A stretch of DNA of 64,000 nt from Triatoma infestans (taxonomy: Eukaryota > Arthropoda > Insecta > Hemiptera > Reduviidae). The translations under genes were made by a program, and so were the position numbers. The stretch lies in the NCBI GenBank assembly GCA_011037195.1, contig JAAEAF010001125.1, positions 124,001-188,000 of the forward strand. The letters are read 5' to 3'. The first letter of the stretch is position 1. Each line of letters starts with the position of its first letter. Of this stretch, positions 1 through 11,769 are shown piece after piece. Under the pieces are notes generated by a model, which did no database searches, was not told the DNA's origin, and was given only the letters and a program-made list of their open reading frames with translations.

Positions 1-1479
1 AGTTTACTTTCTCCCAACGATAAACAATCCACAGCGCACTGACACATTCACACAAAGTCACTACACACACTACTATATCCACTAATAATACACAGCCAAA
101 TATCGACTTCCGTAAAAATCTCACTTATGTATTTACTTATTTATTTTTATATAATAATAATAAACATATATATATATATATAAGTGAAAAACAGACATAC
201 TTCCTGTTTGCCTTATATTAATCTAAATGATCACATTTTATCGTGATCTTTCTGAGCATTACCTATTCAATAATAATTTTTTCAAAAACTCAGTATAGGA
301 TTAAAAGGGATTTAAAAATGTGAATTTTCAGTGGAGACAAAACTTTTGAGAAAAGTAAAAAAAAGTCTTTTTTTCTGAACATAGGATGATTTAAAAAAAA
401 AAAAAAAAAAAGCTCTCCTAATGTGTAAATATTAATAATAATAATAATAATAATAACAAAATATGTTTGTACGTTTTGTTTGTGATTAGGTAATTCATGC
501 TGACGTCTTTGTATTGCAAGAAAGTAGTCAAAACCGTGGTTAAAAATGTCTATTTTTTTTTTTGTGGATTTGATAGAATTAGTTTAAATGATTGTAAGGA
601 TTATCTTCTTAATACTTACGAACAATAAATGTCTAGTATTCTGTTGTAATCATTCTCAATGTCAAACAAATAAAGAAACCAATATTATCTTCAAAAATGT
701 TTTTTTCGTTTTTTTTTCTCATAACTTTTTCCTGAAGATAACTTGGTGTTTTTTTTGCCAATATTTAATAATAAAGATCCTGTTTTAATATTTTTAAAGG
801 GAATATATGAATTTGTTTTCCTCATACAATCCCTTTAAAAACTCCTTTAAGTCCTTAAAACATTACAAAAATGTTATTCGCTGAAGGGTAGTTATCACGT
901 AAAAATCAGTTATTAGGCGAAGTGCATTCTTACAAAAGCCCGTCCAAATTACGGTAGATATTGCTGTTAATTTTAAACAATTCAAAAAACAAATAAAATA
1001 TTTTTTTTTTATAAAGAAAACAGTATTTATGATTTACTAAGAAAAAAAAAAAATCTAGTGTCTGCAATCATACGACTTTCTTTTATTCTAATTATTAAAA
1101 TTCTGATTCACAATTTTTTTTATAACTTCGAATTTTTACTAACAATTGTTAGGTCTCAACATTATACATGAATATTAGATGGAGGGGATATATTAGAAGC
1201 CATACTCATAGATTCTCCAAAATCGCTCAAAAAATCAATCTGCACATAAAAATGTTTCAAACAAATGTGAGGTTTTTGGGTAGTTAGCTTTTAAAGTTTA
1301 AAAAAAATTATTGGACCCTCATACAAGCAACTCCCCCCCCCCCCATCAGTAATCGTATTCGTAAATTCGCATTTCTAATGATTATAGATTTTCATAAAAC
1401 TCGAAATTCTTTTAATGTAACCTAATAGGTTTGTAGAAGCGACGTGACACTTTAGAAGGAAACTTATAATTATAATTAT
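1..1479. other. AT-rich noncoding DNA with simple repeats
   Basis: No gene is recognised. The stretch holds an AT dinucleotide run near 165-182, an A tract near 393-411, an ATA trinucleotide run near 433-456 and a run of C near 1331-1343. The open frame at 588-788 is a low-complexity F/I/K/N-rich frame of the kind expected by chance in such DNA. Confidence 0.6.
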
Positions 1480-1760
1480 TAGCTTAAAATTTTCCTGGAA
1501 CAATGTTTCAAATAAAAGTTTCCAGTCTTTATGTGTACAGTTAGTATGCGAGTTTGAAGAAAATTGTGAAAGTCATTTTCGAGAAAATTGCGAATAACTG
1601 AAAAAAGAAAAAAAAGAAGAAACCATGCGTTCCATGGCAATACATTATAGGGAACATCACAATTTGAGGTTATTGTGACTTATCGTTTTTTGAGACAGTT
1701 TGTTAATATAGACGTACGTACACACACACAGATCATTCGCTAAAAGAAATATTTTTTTTA
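1480..1760 (+). repeat. family A repeat, internal units joined by a deletion
   Basis: The TTTCAAATAAAAGT motif, the block GTTTGAAGAAAATTGTGAAAG and the downstream ACACACACACAGATCATTCGCTAAAA block occur in the same order as in other family A copies. The CACTTCCGG block and the TACCTAAACGG block are missing, so an internal deletion is inferred. Confidence 0.65.
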
Positions 1761-1905
1761 TCTATTTACTACAGAAAAAGAAAGTAAAAAGAAGTACAAG
1801 GAATATAAATAAATAAAAAGTAGTAAATAAAACTGACCTAGCCCTTCCACCTGTCAACTAATAGAGAAAAAAAAAAAATGTTTTTTCTTTGTTCTTGTTA
1901 TTCAC

Positions 1906-2240
1906 CTTCAACAGTGAGACTTGTTACGCAATATCTTACGGTTCTATACACTATCACATGGTCACAGCAACAGATTAAAACATAAAATAACCAACATTAT
2001 TTAAATTAAAACAAAACAGATATATTAAAAGAAAAACTGGGACGGATAAATAAAACAATAAACAAAAACAGAGGAAAAAAACAACAACAATAGTGTGAAT
2101 AAAGTGTGATGTTAAAGCGAGCTGTTGGCCGGCCGGCCGTACACACGCGGCGACCACCAACTACCAGCGCCAACAGACTACGGACTACATTGAACTGTAG
2201 CCACACAGCCACTCTCTACAGTGAAAGTGGCTTGGCCAGT
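1906..2240 (-). other. candidate noncoding first exon (minus strand)
   Basis: Read on the minus strand, a GC-rich island gives way to a T- and AT-rich leader that ends in GTTGAAG|GTGAATAAC. The exon would end at 1906 and the intron start at 1905. AAG|GTGAAT differs from the metazoan 5' splice-site consensus at one position. Short upstream-type open frames are present (62-68 codons), but no long frame runs into the donor. The same layout recurs at 56060-55718, which raises the likelihood of alternative first exons of one gene or of two genes. The 5' boundary is only a guess. Confidence 0.3.
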
Positions 2241-2330
2241 TCTCTCCCCTTTAGCATTCGTATCTCTCACCCACTCACTCTCTCCTAATATTCATTCGTA
2301 TTTGATGACGTCTATTTGCGAAAGTGAAGT
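2106..2330 (-). promoter_or_regulatory. GC-rich island, candidate promoter
   Basis: A sharp GC-rich patch (tandem GGCC around 2128-2141, then many CG dinucleotides) lies in otherwise about one-third GC DNA. Near 2304-2311 is TGACGTCT, one base from the CRE palindrome. The placement upstream of a 5' splice site on the minus strand suggests a promoter. No TATA box is obvious. It could instead be an unrelated GC-rich repeat. Confidence 0.35.
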
Positions 2331-2954
2331 CATCTTCATAAGTAGTTTATATCGTATGACATTTGGATGACTAAAGCTTCGTTTGCTTTCTTTTTTTCTT
2401 TTTTTAACATTAGTTCCAAATTGAAGAATCACACAGTTTTAGCAAAACAACAAAATTTTAGTAAATGCTGCATGAATTACAAAGAATAATAATAATTAAT
2501 AATAATGAACAAAGGTATTATTAATATTTTGGGATAGACTATTAATAACTGAAAGGATGGTTTCCAACAACAGGCCTGAAATATGTATCCTAATGCGTGG
2601 GACTAAGACTGCTGACATAGTTGGCAATACCCCCCCTTAAATGAAAATGTGAAGAAAACAGTTGCCGGAAAAATAAATAAAAAATAATAATATTAGGAAA
2701 ACATATGTGTATGGAAAGTGTAGGATTATCCCTCTAGTTATATCTGTTAATGGCCTGCTGCCAAATACTACCATGAATAATAAATAGAGAGAAGGCAAAT
2801 TCTGAAAGAAGATCCTAAGGCCAATCTTTTGGGTAGGGCACGAATTACTTGAAAATTTCTGCAATTTTAATTAATATTATGGATTGGTCAAAATGAGCTC
2901 CCTCAGTATGTGTTGCAAGCCCCTGTAGATCAGACAATAATATGAACACAGTTT

Positions 2955-3080
2955 ATGATAAATCCAAAAAAAATCTGTTGTGAAACATCACAGACTTTCT
3001 CTTACTGAAATTTACATACAACTGACAAATTTTCCTCAACTTTCTAGTTCTTACTAATTAATTTAATTTAATTAAAAATT
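2955..3080 (+). repeat. family A head fragment
   Basis: AATCTGTTGTGAAACATCAC, then ACTTTCTCTTACTGAAATT and a GACAAATTTTC block, match the 5' end (head) of family A as seen at 56812 and 23676. The rest of the element is not recognisable. The flanking 2331-2954 and 3081-3644 hold only AT-rich DNA, including an AATTAAT-rich palindromic patch near 3055-3105. Confidence 0.55.
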
Positions 3081-3644
3081 AAATAATTAAATTAATAATT
3101 AATAGTTGTATGCTTGCTTGTCTTCAACATTTTTTGAGGGATCATCACCTTACAGGCCCCCATAGATCGTCTTCATGTTTAGCTGTTTATAAAAATGAAA
3201 TTTCAAAGAAACTCTGGTATAGTTCAGAGACTCTAGAATGAATTATCCTAAAATTATTTATAAATTTATGGAATTTATCCTGATTTTAGTAGTAATATAT
3301 CCCCATAATGTCAACAAGACTAGTAAATACTAACAAGAAATTTTCAGGAAATAACACCATAGTATTATCACAACAGATATTATCTGCAAGAAAAAAAAAT
3401 AAGTAAAACACCCTTATCTATTTATTAAAGTGAACTCAAATTTAATTGATTCTTTCATTTAATCTTGAAATATTTACATCACATTTAATTTCCCTAAAGA
3501 AGTGGTGGGAGGTCATGGAATATATTAAAATTACATTTCAAATGAAAAGCCTTCCGTCTCAGCGCACATCTGCACATGCCTGCTAAATCAATCGATCATT
3601 TTTTCTAGCAAGATTCTCTCCAATAGACGTGAACCCTGGAAAAG

Positions 3645-3745
3645 AAAAATCTGAAGTGATGAGCCCCTTCTCTTGATACATTTATTAACAATTGTTCTAA
3701 TTAACAAATTTTCTTTAAACTTGTAATGTTCACTAAACGTTTAGT
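3645..3745 (+). repeat. family A head fragment (diverged)
   Basis: AAAAATCTGAAGTGATGAG, a TTCTCTTGA block and AACAAATTTTCTTTAAACTTG follow the order of the family A head. A TC microsatellite lies nearby at about 3825-3840. Nothing else is recognised from 3746 to 4200. Confidence 0.45.
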
Positions 3746-4204
3746 TAAACTATCAATACATTATAAATAATGGCGAGGGAGGGTTTACATTGGAAGTGAA
3801 TGAGACATCACATTTTATGGCAGGTCTCTCTCTCTCTCTCCTTGGCTTGAGCTCTTTATAGTAAATTATAACGACAAAGTTCTGGAACACTGTCAACTTC
3901 CAGTTCCATTTCTTTCAAATCAGAATCTAATTCAAATTGAACATTCTTTTAAAGTTCCCGGTACAAGTGGTAAAAATATTGTTATTAGAGATTTTAAACA
4001 ATTTTACATAGCGAAAATTACATACATAGAAGATTTACAGAATTGTGAGAGAACTGATCTGTATAAATCTACATCTATCGATAATAAAATACAAATGTAC
4101 AACAGTCACATTTTAGACACAATGCATAAACATGCTCAACTGCGTTCTGTTCGAATTAGATTTTGCAATAACCATTCGCAAAAACTTATTTTTTTTGTAC
4201 TCAA

Positions 4205-4300
4205 TGAACCTCAATACATGTGTTCCGGTAAAACACAATTTCGAAAATTTGACACAACTGCTATACTTCCTCTTACTAGGAGATTCGAGACTGTAAAAAT
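4205..4300 (+). repeat. family A tail fragment
   Basis: The order is a TCCGGTAAAAC block, CGAAAATTTGACACAACTGC, then ATACTTCCTCTTACTAGGAG, as in the family A tail. The open frame at 4095-4337 overlaps it and has no recognisable domain. A CA microsatellite follows at about 4381-4402. The rest up to 5359 is AT-rich without identifiable features. Confidence 0.6.
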
Positions 4301-5359
4301 GTTCAGCAAAGTAGCAATTCCGTTAGGTGGATTTTGATTGAAAATTCATTTTTTTGGATATTTGTTCACATACTTCCTCGCACACACACACACACACACA
4401 CCAATTCTGAAGAAGCAGCTAACCATTTGGATATCCTCCTATTTTGTTAAGAATTAATTATTCGAATCCTATTTTGATATGAATCATTTTTCCCGTCTTG
4501 ATAATGAATTAATTGAGTGATAGGTAATTTAACAATATAACTTACATTATATTATTGAGATTTTATCCTCGTAGGTGCTTTTTTTTGTTTACACACACAT
4601 GTGGTGCGTGACAAAATCTTAAAGATCACTTCGCTACACTCTACACGATTATAATATTAATAATATACTCTGACCATAGCTGATGATCTAAAATCGAACA
4701 GGAATAAGAAAAAGGAACATGATGTTCATTATCAATCATTATCAATTATTTTAAATAAAATAAAACTTGTTCCACCTCATGCATTATGTGTGTGCAAATT
4801 TTCTTCAATCTTGGAGAAATGTATTTAACTGGAATATAAAAATCATTTAACGTTTCACTGTTATAGGCTAATAATATTTAAAAAGAGATTTACTAATATA
4901 AGTTCTTAATTAGCAATGAATAATGTAACAAAAGCAATATATATATTTAACAATTAGACAGAAGGCAGTAGGATATAATTTTTGGTTAGATAAATATTGA
5001 ACAACAGTGACTACTTTAATAGATACTTCCGGTTTATGTATCCGAAAAAAAAGAAGTTATATTCCAGGAAGCGCTACTAACTCAACTTCTCCATCCAACC
5101 TGTTTGCTATTATTACATACTTCCTTGCTTTACTGGATAACTCCGCATATTTCCTAGATTCTCAGTTTAGCGACGCTATCTATTCTATTTATTTTCAATT
5201 TTATTGGCTCTTTCTTTATTAAATACATATATATAAATAAAGTATGTATCATGTTATATATATATATATATTTTAAATTGTTCAGGAAAAGAAAAAAAAT
5301 GGACATGATTTACATGAAGTGACCTACATTGTACGGTAGCCGTCTTACAAATCTTTAGT

Positions 5360-5650
5360 GGCAGTTTAACTTTAAGCGTACCTCACAGATCCCTCAAAAC
5401 TAACACATTTTTCTGAGAAAGTGTTTCCTATTAAAAGTAAAAGAACATTGTTGAAGTAATTTTTGAGAAAATTGAGAATTTAAAACAAACAAAAAAAAAC
5501 AATAAAGCGCACTTCCCATGTTGATCGAAATCTTCATAATCAGATGCGGTTGGAGGGGTGACTAAAGGCAATATATCAGGTTTGAGCTTCTAGAGATTCT
5601 TCATTTTTAAGATATTTTACACATACTCATGGTGTATGAAACTGCTTTGG
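5360..5650 (+). repeat. family A repeat, central part
   Basis: Recognised from the GAGAAAATTGAGAAT block, the GCGCACTTCCC block, ATCAGATGCGGT, then CAGGTTTGAGCTTC and TTCATTTTTAAGATATTTT in family A order. Confidence 0.6.
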
Positions 5651-5889
5651 AAGGACTAACAACAGTTCGAACAACCAAAGCCTATCAAATCTAATTGTAG
5701 ACTCATTCGAGACTTACAATAACTTACATATTTAATTGCACTAATAAAATTATAAATATACATCAGAAATGGGTTCTTTGCATTCCCCGTTCATAGTATA
5801 GCACTATTCCGGGCAAACGTCCAAATATAATTACTTGTAATTATAATTAACTGTATTCTTAATTGCAAAAAAAGAGAAGTATTTTAATT

Positions 5890-5946
5890 ATTTCAAATAT
5901 ATGTGTGTGTATTTCAAATATATTTCTGTGTATTTCAAATATAAAA
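5890..5946. repeat. 21-bp tandem repeat, 2.7 units
   Basis: Three consecutive units start with ATTTCAAATATA at 5890, 5911 and 5932. The first two units differ only in their last third. Confidence 0.8.
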
Positions 5947-7269
5947 GTTATGAAATAAATATTTTCCAATGTGAAACTATTTGTTTTTGTAATTAAAAAA
6001 AAAAAAAAAATCATCCACACAAAAATTATTGTTTTACGAAATTTTAGAATCGTTCATAAAAAAAGAAAAGAAAAAAACAAGTTTACCTTCATCACTTAAA
6101 ATATTCCAAATCTTCGTAAAAATAAAGAGTGTAAGCTCTACTGAAAATCTACTTTACAGTTTTCTTGATTTCTCTAGACATGCTATGACGATGTTCTTTA
6201 AATGTCGCTTACCAACTTCTACATATAGGAATCTTATGTATTTATTTATTTATTTTTGAGGGTTAAGGAGGGAGGTTTGCTCAGACGTTAGGCTTCTCAA
6301 TTCAGTGCCAATCAGTATAATTACAATTCCGCCTCATGGTGGCAGTTAAAATAACGGAACATTTACTAAAAATTCTGAAATTTAAACAAAATTGTCAATT
6401 AGAACTGCAGAATTGTGTGGATTGGTGTTTCACACCAGATTTTACAGCTACCATTGTTATTATTATAAGTTACAAGAGGATTACACATTTTATATTTACT
6501 CGGCATTTTGATTTAATTATCAGAAAGAAATGGGTGTATGGCCATAGAACGATTAATTCAAGTATATAAAATAATATACTAATTAATGAGAAATAAAGAA
6601 TTTAAATTACGAATAAAGAAGTAAAACGAGCTTCATAAAAAAGTATTATAATAATTTTTTTTTAATTAATTCAAAACTTATTTCTTTATATTACTAAATT
6701 TTATGAAAAAAGAATGAACATTTGAACGGCGATTTAACCAAGAAGATAATAGTAATTGTGCTTGAGTATTATTAGATCTTTTTTTTTAAATCCTGACTAT
6801 AATTGGATCATCCTGTAGACCACCATTTGCACGCTACAACGCTACCAACACACCTGCTTCAGTTTACTGTCTGTTTAATAACAAAAGGGAGACACAAGTT
6901 TGTACTTGTATTTTTTTTGTTACCCGGAAGTTAGAACAATTATACATCGATTTCTTTCTAGTTCATATTTTAAACAAAGAGTTACCTTTAAAATATTCAC
7001 TGCAATAAATAAAATGTCAATCTACTGAAATACTTAAAGATAACTTAATGCAAACAATAGTTAAAGGTGATGTTATATATTCACACAGAGAGACTTAACT
7101 GGTGTACTTTGCTTAACAACGTATAGTTTAGTGATAACTAATACTAGCTCATTTTTTCTTTCTTGTACCAACGCATGCGCACTAATATAAAACACGGTCA
7201 TTAAACTCAACCCAGAATGATAATGTAATATTATGTAGGTAGAGTTAAAATAATACCACCTCACAGGAA
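5947..7269. other. AT-rich DNA, no feature recognised
   Basis: No gene or repeat is identified apart from homopolymer A and T runs, a TTTA run near 6237-6256 and a short CACACCAGATTTTA scrap near 6431 that could be a family A head on the minus strand. Confidence 0.5.
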
Positions 7270-7980
7270 ATTATAAGTAATTATCTTCTTTTTTCGCCAA
7301 GTGTGGACGGAAAGGAATAAAATAAATTTAATTCTCCCGACGGTTTGGAAATGTTTATTTTCATCCCCAGAGTAACGTACACAAATTAGGACAATGGAAA
7401 GAAGTGCAACAGAGAACCAGAATAATGAGAATGTAAAAGCTTATGATGCTTGGTCAACACGGTTGGTCCAAAACGTTCTGAACGCTATCACCAAAGATGA
7501 GCGCTCTAGTCAATAGATTTCATGGGGGACTTCCTTCTAAAACTGATGAATTGAACCAAAAATGGCAACAAAACTAGGAGTTCAAATGAAAGAAGAAATA
7601 TAACAACAAGAGGTGGCAGGTAAACGGAAACGTGCAACAAAATAATTCCTTAAACGGCATCAAGGTCGTCAGACAGCCTTCAAGTGCACCTGATGCCCGC
7701 CCCATCTGTTGAAATTCAACATGGGGTTATCCTGAAAACATGTTTCCAGGATAACATGTTACAAAAATTGAAACATATCCATTTGGTACAATCAATATTT
7801 CCATAATTGGATTATTTAAATAATCCGGGTGGAGTATTCGGTACGAAATGGGATGGGATGTCTGATGTTAAATCAGATATGAAGAGATATTCAGTAGCAT
7901 TTGAGAACCCAAGAAAAGTTCATGAAATTGTATGATCATACTAAACACAAAATTTGGTAATTTCCTGTTGTCACGTGAAT
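7270..7980 (+). other. unassigned region of higher complexity, possible decayed coding DNA
   Basis: Base composition is less AT-biased than the flanks. Plus-strand translation gives short plausible stretches (for example GGVFGTKWDGMSDVKSDM around 7830) broken by stops and frame changes. I recognise no domain. It may be an old transposase or retroelement remnant, or chance. Confidence 0.25.
7708..7755. repeat. two adjacent palindromes
   Basis: GTTGAAATTCAAC (7708-7720) is a perfect palindrome with one central base. At 7726-7755, GTTATCCTG and CAGGATAAC flank AAACATGTTT, giving a 30-bp palindrome with one mismatched pair. The function is unknown. Confidence 0.7.
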
Positions 7981-8125
7981 GTCTAGGAAACTTGTCAGAT
8001 ATGCCGGGCTCTTAATGCAAATAAATTAAAAAGTAAAATATATTTCTTTCGAGTAATTGAATACGTAGAGTCAAATGCAATAATTTAAAATATTTAACCA
8101 GTGAGAATCAAATTCGGAATAAAAT

Positions 8126-8205
8126 TAATTTACTTAAGATTTGTTGTGGTGGAAAATGTCTCTGATAATCTGTGTCGGAAAATGTCTCTGATAATTTACT
8201 TAAGA
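8126..8205 (+). mobile_element. family B micro-insertion with 14-bp target-site duplication
   Basis: TAATTTACTTAAGA is repeated exactly at 8126-8139 and 8192-8205, flanking a 52-bp insert (8140-8191). The insert begins with the reverse complement of the long family B end (TGTTGTGGT). It then has GGAAAATGTCTCTGA twice, the second copy ending exactly at the duplication. GGAAAATGTCTCTGA is the conserved end of family B at 23999 and 59359. This is a strongly truncated copy with a duplicated terminus. Confidence 0.8.
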
Positions 8206-8429
8206 GTTTAATCATTTATTACAGTCAAAAAAATGGAGTAAATTATTGACCGCAATTTCTTTTATAGTAACATTCACAATTTTAATGGATAAATTTTCAT
8301 TAAACTTGGACTTTCATTGAACAGTATATTACGAGATTTTTTCCGTAAGAGTAGCGGCTTTTAACCCTTTTAGTTGGCAACCTAATTTTTACAATCTCTC
8401 GAAAAATGTGCTTCAATTATTAATTTCTA

Positions 8430-9010
8430 TTACTGGAGTAAGAGGAAACTTTTGCGATCGGGTCAAATTTTAGAAATTACATTTTTATTGGAAATACTTA
8501 TCTTGAATGATAGGTCGACCAAAAAATCTTGAATATCAAAATGAGTGGGCCGGAAACGGTTTACAGTCAAAGTAAAGACATTATAAGAGATAATGTCTGG
8601 GAAGATTACTTACTTATTATTTTGATGCGCTAGTGACCTATTCCTGCTTGGTTTAATTATTTTATATTAAAAGACTTTTTAAACAAAAGTAATTTCTTTT
8701 GTAAACATTGCATTTTCCTAAGTATTTAGTGTATGTAACCTCCCAGTATTATTATAAAGTTTATTGAACCTTTACTTACACAATGACTTAAGTATTCTTT
8801 TGACCAAAATCGGCGGTGGTTCCTTCAGGATTCAAGAAATTTTGGTCGACCTGTATTAAACCCTGAAAAAATATCTCAAAAACGAAAAATCGCAAGACGC
8901 TCAAACCTCATGTTCCCTTTAGGTACTGCCATCCCATATGACACGAAAGTTTCGAGTAATATCCGACAACCGGAAGTTAGATTATACATAATGTTCTATA
9001 GTTTTTCGTA
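8430..9010 (-). repeat. family A repeat, minus strand, split by a MITE
   Basis: The reverse-oriented tail (GTAAGAGGAAAC, TTGCGATCGGGTCAAATTTT) is at 8437-8505. Further family A blocks resume after the insertion at about 8860 (ATATCTCAAAAACGAAAAAT, then the CCTTTAGGTACTGCCATC block, then CAACCGGAAGT near 8970). The interruption coincides with the MITE at 8512-8852. Confidence 0.7.
8512..8852. mobile_element. MITE-like element with 26-bp terminal inverted repeats, nested in family A
   Basis: The left end AGGTCGACCAAAAAATCTTG and the inverted right end (8827-8852, finishing GGTCGACCT) match at about 23 of 26 positions. The 341-bp element has no coding capacity. It interrupts a family A copy, so it is younger than that copy. 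TA dinucleotides lie at or close to both ends, which would fit a TA-targeting DNA transposon such as the Tc1/mariner group, but the superfamily is not established. Confidence 0.75.
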
Positions 9011-10420
9011 AATTCCCTATACATTATTCAATCCTTGGATTTGCTGCACATATTGGAATCCTTAAGTCCCTGTGTAATGTCATTTTAATAACAGTGTGGT
9101 TAATCACATCTGGAGGGAGTTAAGTGAAACAAATGTTCAGAAATTTATTTATTTATTTATTTATTTCTTGGCAGAGGTTTTCAGCACACAGCCAGCGCTA
9201 CACATGCAGGAGGGGTAATCTCACAATAACTTTACAATCTCATATCTGTATAATATCTACATAGTATAATTTAGATCAAGACTACATTTAATGATATCTA
9301 TTTGTTAAGTAATTTAAATCAAGATTTCATATACTAGTTTCATGATATATTGTTTTGTGATTAAGAGAATCTAACAAACCGTATAGAGAGAATTGTAGTA
9401 AGACAAAGTGATAATAGGAAATTATTTAATAATAACATGGAAACTAGATTATGGAAATTGAATTACTAATCCGTTTATAAAGATCTGAATCAATTGAGTC
9501 GTCATTATGTAATAGCGAGAAATTAAAACACTTTACTATCTATAAAGAAATGATCATGTACTCGTACAAGCAATAATTAAGAAATAAAAAATAATAATAC
9601 ATAGTTCAATAAGTTAACGTCCTTTGTAGATGTATGTGAAAGCAGTGCTCTGGCAGATACTGAACCTGTATTATTAAGGATTCATTTTCAATGAGTTCTA
9701 TAGATTTTTAATTTGCAGCAAGAGTATTTAGTAATTTTTCAGATCTGTTCAAAGTGAAAAAGTATTCACACATTTGAAATATGCTACAAGGTGTAGAATC
9801 AATTTTTCACACATATTAAACCCTAAAAGAACTTTTTCAACTTCTTAAACATAATCTAATTTGGTAATTTTACTAAATTTTTAGTTAACTTGAACAATGT
9901 GCAAGAACCAGACCTATAATAAAACGGCACGTTGAAGGAAGCTAGAACACCCACTTCCAAAATAACTCTTTTAAAACAATACTCTCCGAACAAATTCAGT
10001 GGTGTCTTTATCTAAAAAAAACAACTGAAAAATATGAAAAAAACCTTATCAGTAAAATTGGAATTCCCGTTAACAGATTTTTAAGGAAATCAGAATTGTG
10101 GTTACACATTTAATTCTTATTATATTATGTACTTGTAAGAATCGTAAAATATACTAAAACAGAAATTTAGGGGAAAATCTAAACGTTACCACTTCACCAA
10201 AATCCTTTATTGGTGGTTTCATGTTTGTTTCAAATGTTTCAAAGAATGTTTCAACTAAAGTATTAGACTCATTTGTACAGAAAATATACAAAATTTTAAA
10301 AGAAAACTGTTAGAGCCATTTTTTGACCAATACGTTTTGCCTGGGCCTCTGATAACCACTTGGAAGAAATAATCAAGTTTGAACTATTTGTTATATTCCG
10401 TTTATGTGTTATGCTGATAA
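9011..10420. other. AT-rich DNA, TTTA microsatellite
   Basis: An (ATTT)n run lies at about 9141-9166. No gene, fossil or family A block could be identified in the rest. Confidence 0.5.
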
Positions 10421-10423
10421 CGC

Positions 10424-10424
<1 letters not shown>

Positions 10425-10471
<47 letters not shown>

Positions 10472-10610
10472 CCACAGAAGACACAATACGGACAGATAAA
10501 TGCCCGCTAATTTTCATATTCGGGAACTTCAGCACATATATTTGTGATGAAAACTCAATTTTAAAAATCTGAAAGGAATGCAGCAATACTTGCTCTTACA
10601 AAAAGATAAA
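10425..10610 (+). repeat. family A tail region with (AC)22 microsatellite
   Basis: A perfect AC dinucleotide run occupies 10426-10469. It is followed by a GATGAAAACTCAATTTT block and GCAGCAATACTTGCTCTTAC, which are the family A tail. The microsatellite sits where other family A copies have their CA run, so it was seeded by the repeat. Open frames on both strands here (10296-10586, 10360-10572) are artefacts of the dinucleotide run. Confidence 0.75.
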
Positions 10611-11065
10611 TAATACATTAGTAAACTGCCTCTATAAAGCCCAAGCAAAAGTGGCCACATACAACTAGGTTCTGTATTCTTTTCGCCTGTAGTATTTTGT
10701 CTAGGTTTTAAGGCTTAAAACTCAAATCTATGTGAGCATGAATTTATAATAAATGCTATAAATCTATTGGAAACTAGTATTTTTTAAATGTAGTTTCACT
10801 AGTGTTTTTTAAATGTGATAACTACGGTTCAATTAACGGGCTAGACACGTGTTAGTCCACGTGAGATGGCATCTTTTCTTTTTATATTAATAGCTATGTA
10901 TAAAAATAAGATATCTACTAAAAATATCCTTTCAGTGACTGTAGTAGTGTTTTATTGGACATACCTAACGGTATAAATTTACACACGTTGGCACATAAAT
11001 TGGTTTAATGCCAAATGTCTATAACATATTTGTACACAACTCATCGAAAAAAAAACATTAAAAGA

Positions 11066-11465
11066 AAAAAATGTCACGAAACACTTACACATTTTCTCTT
11101 GCTGAATTAACATAATTCTAATTGGCAAATTTTATATAAATGTGGCTTTTTAAATAAACTTAACTGGCCCTTTAACCTTATTGGCAGGGAAAAAAAGAAG
11201 AGGTATAAAAATAAAATAAAAATTAGACAACATAGGGAAGTCTAACATCTTAGCCTTCCTTCATTCTCCTCTAGACCCCACAATAATATGAATTCTCCGG
11301 CAAAAATGTTTCAAATAAAATGGTCCATTCTATTTCAAAGTAATTAATGTATCTAGTTAGAAGAAAGTGAATGGAGTCATTTTCGAAAACATCGCGAAAT
11401 ACAAAAAAAAAATCGAATCACATTTCCGGTTGATATATTTTGTTCGAAACCTGGGTACAAATTCT
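11066..11465 (+). repeat. family A repeat, head and first unit
   Basis: The head (CGAAACACTTACACATTTTC, TTGCTGAATTAAC) is followed about 200 bp later by CCGGCAAAAATGTTTCAAAT, TCATTTTCGAAAACATCGCG and CACATTTCCGGTTGATATAT. The copy stops before the TACCTAAACGG block. Confidence 0.65.
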
Positions 11466-11620
11466 CGTTGATTATTAAATTCGTATATATCAAATTCGAG
11501 CTTGCTGCAAGTTTTCATTTTCGATTATAATGGCATTTATGAAATTTGATCTTTCATGGGACGCTTTCTTTTCCTTAATTCAGACCAGTTTCGGAATTAC
11601 TTCCAGAACCAAGATTGAAC

Positions 11621-11733
11621 AGGGACGCTGACGTCTCTTTTAAATTTGCAATACTTTTTTGGGTAGAACACATATAATAACAGTGTGAGTATTGCAGTAA
11701 CGGAAACTATAAAACTGAAACGTCAACGTCCCT
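11621..11733. mobile_element. short fold-back element with AGGGACG ends
   Basis: AGGGACGCTGACGTCTC at 11621 is matched on the other strand by the end at 11733 (AGGGACGTTGACGTTTC read in reverse). The inner GCAATACT and AGTATTGC also pair. The whole is 113 bp. No target-site duplication is apparent. Confidence 0.6.
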
Positions 11734-11769
11734 GACAAACTTGCTGGCCTGACAATGACTATGGAAAAA

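Noticed and set aside
10296..10586. 96- and 70-codon ORFs on both strands
   Set aside because: They exist because an AC dinucleotide run has no stops in any frame; the surrounding DNA is family A.
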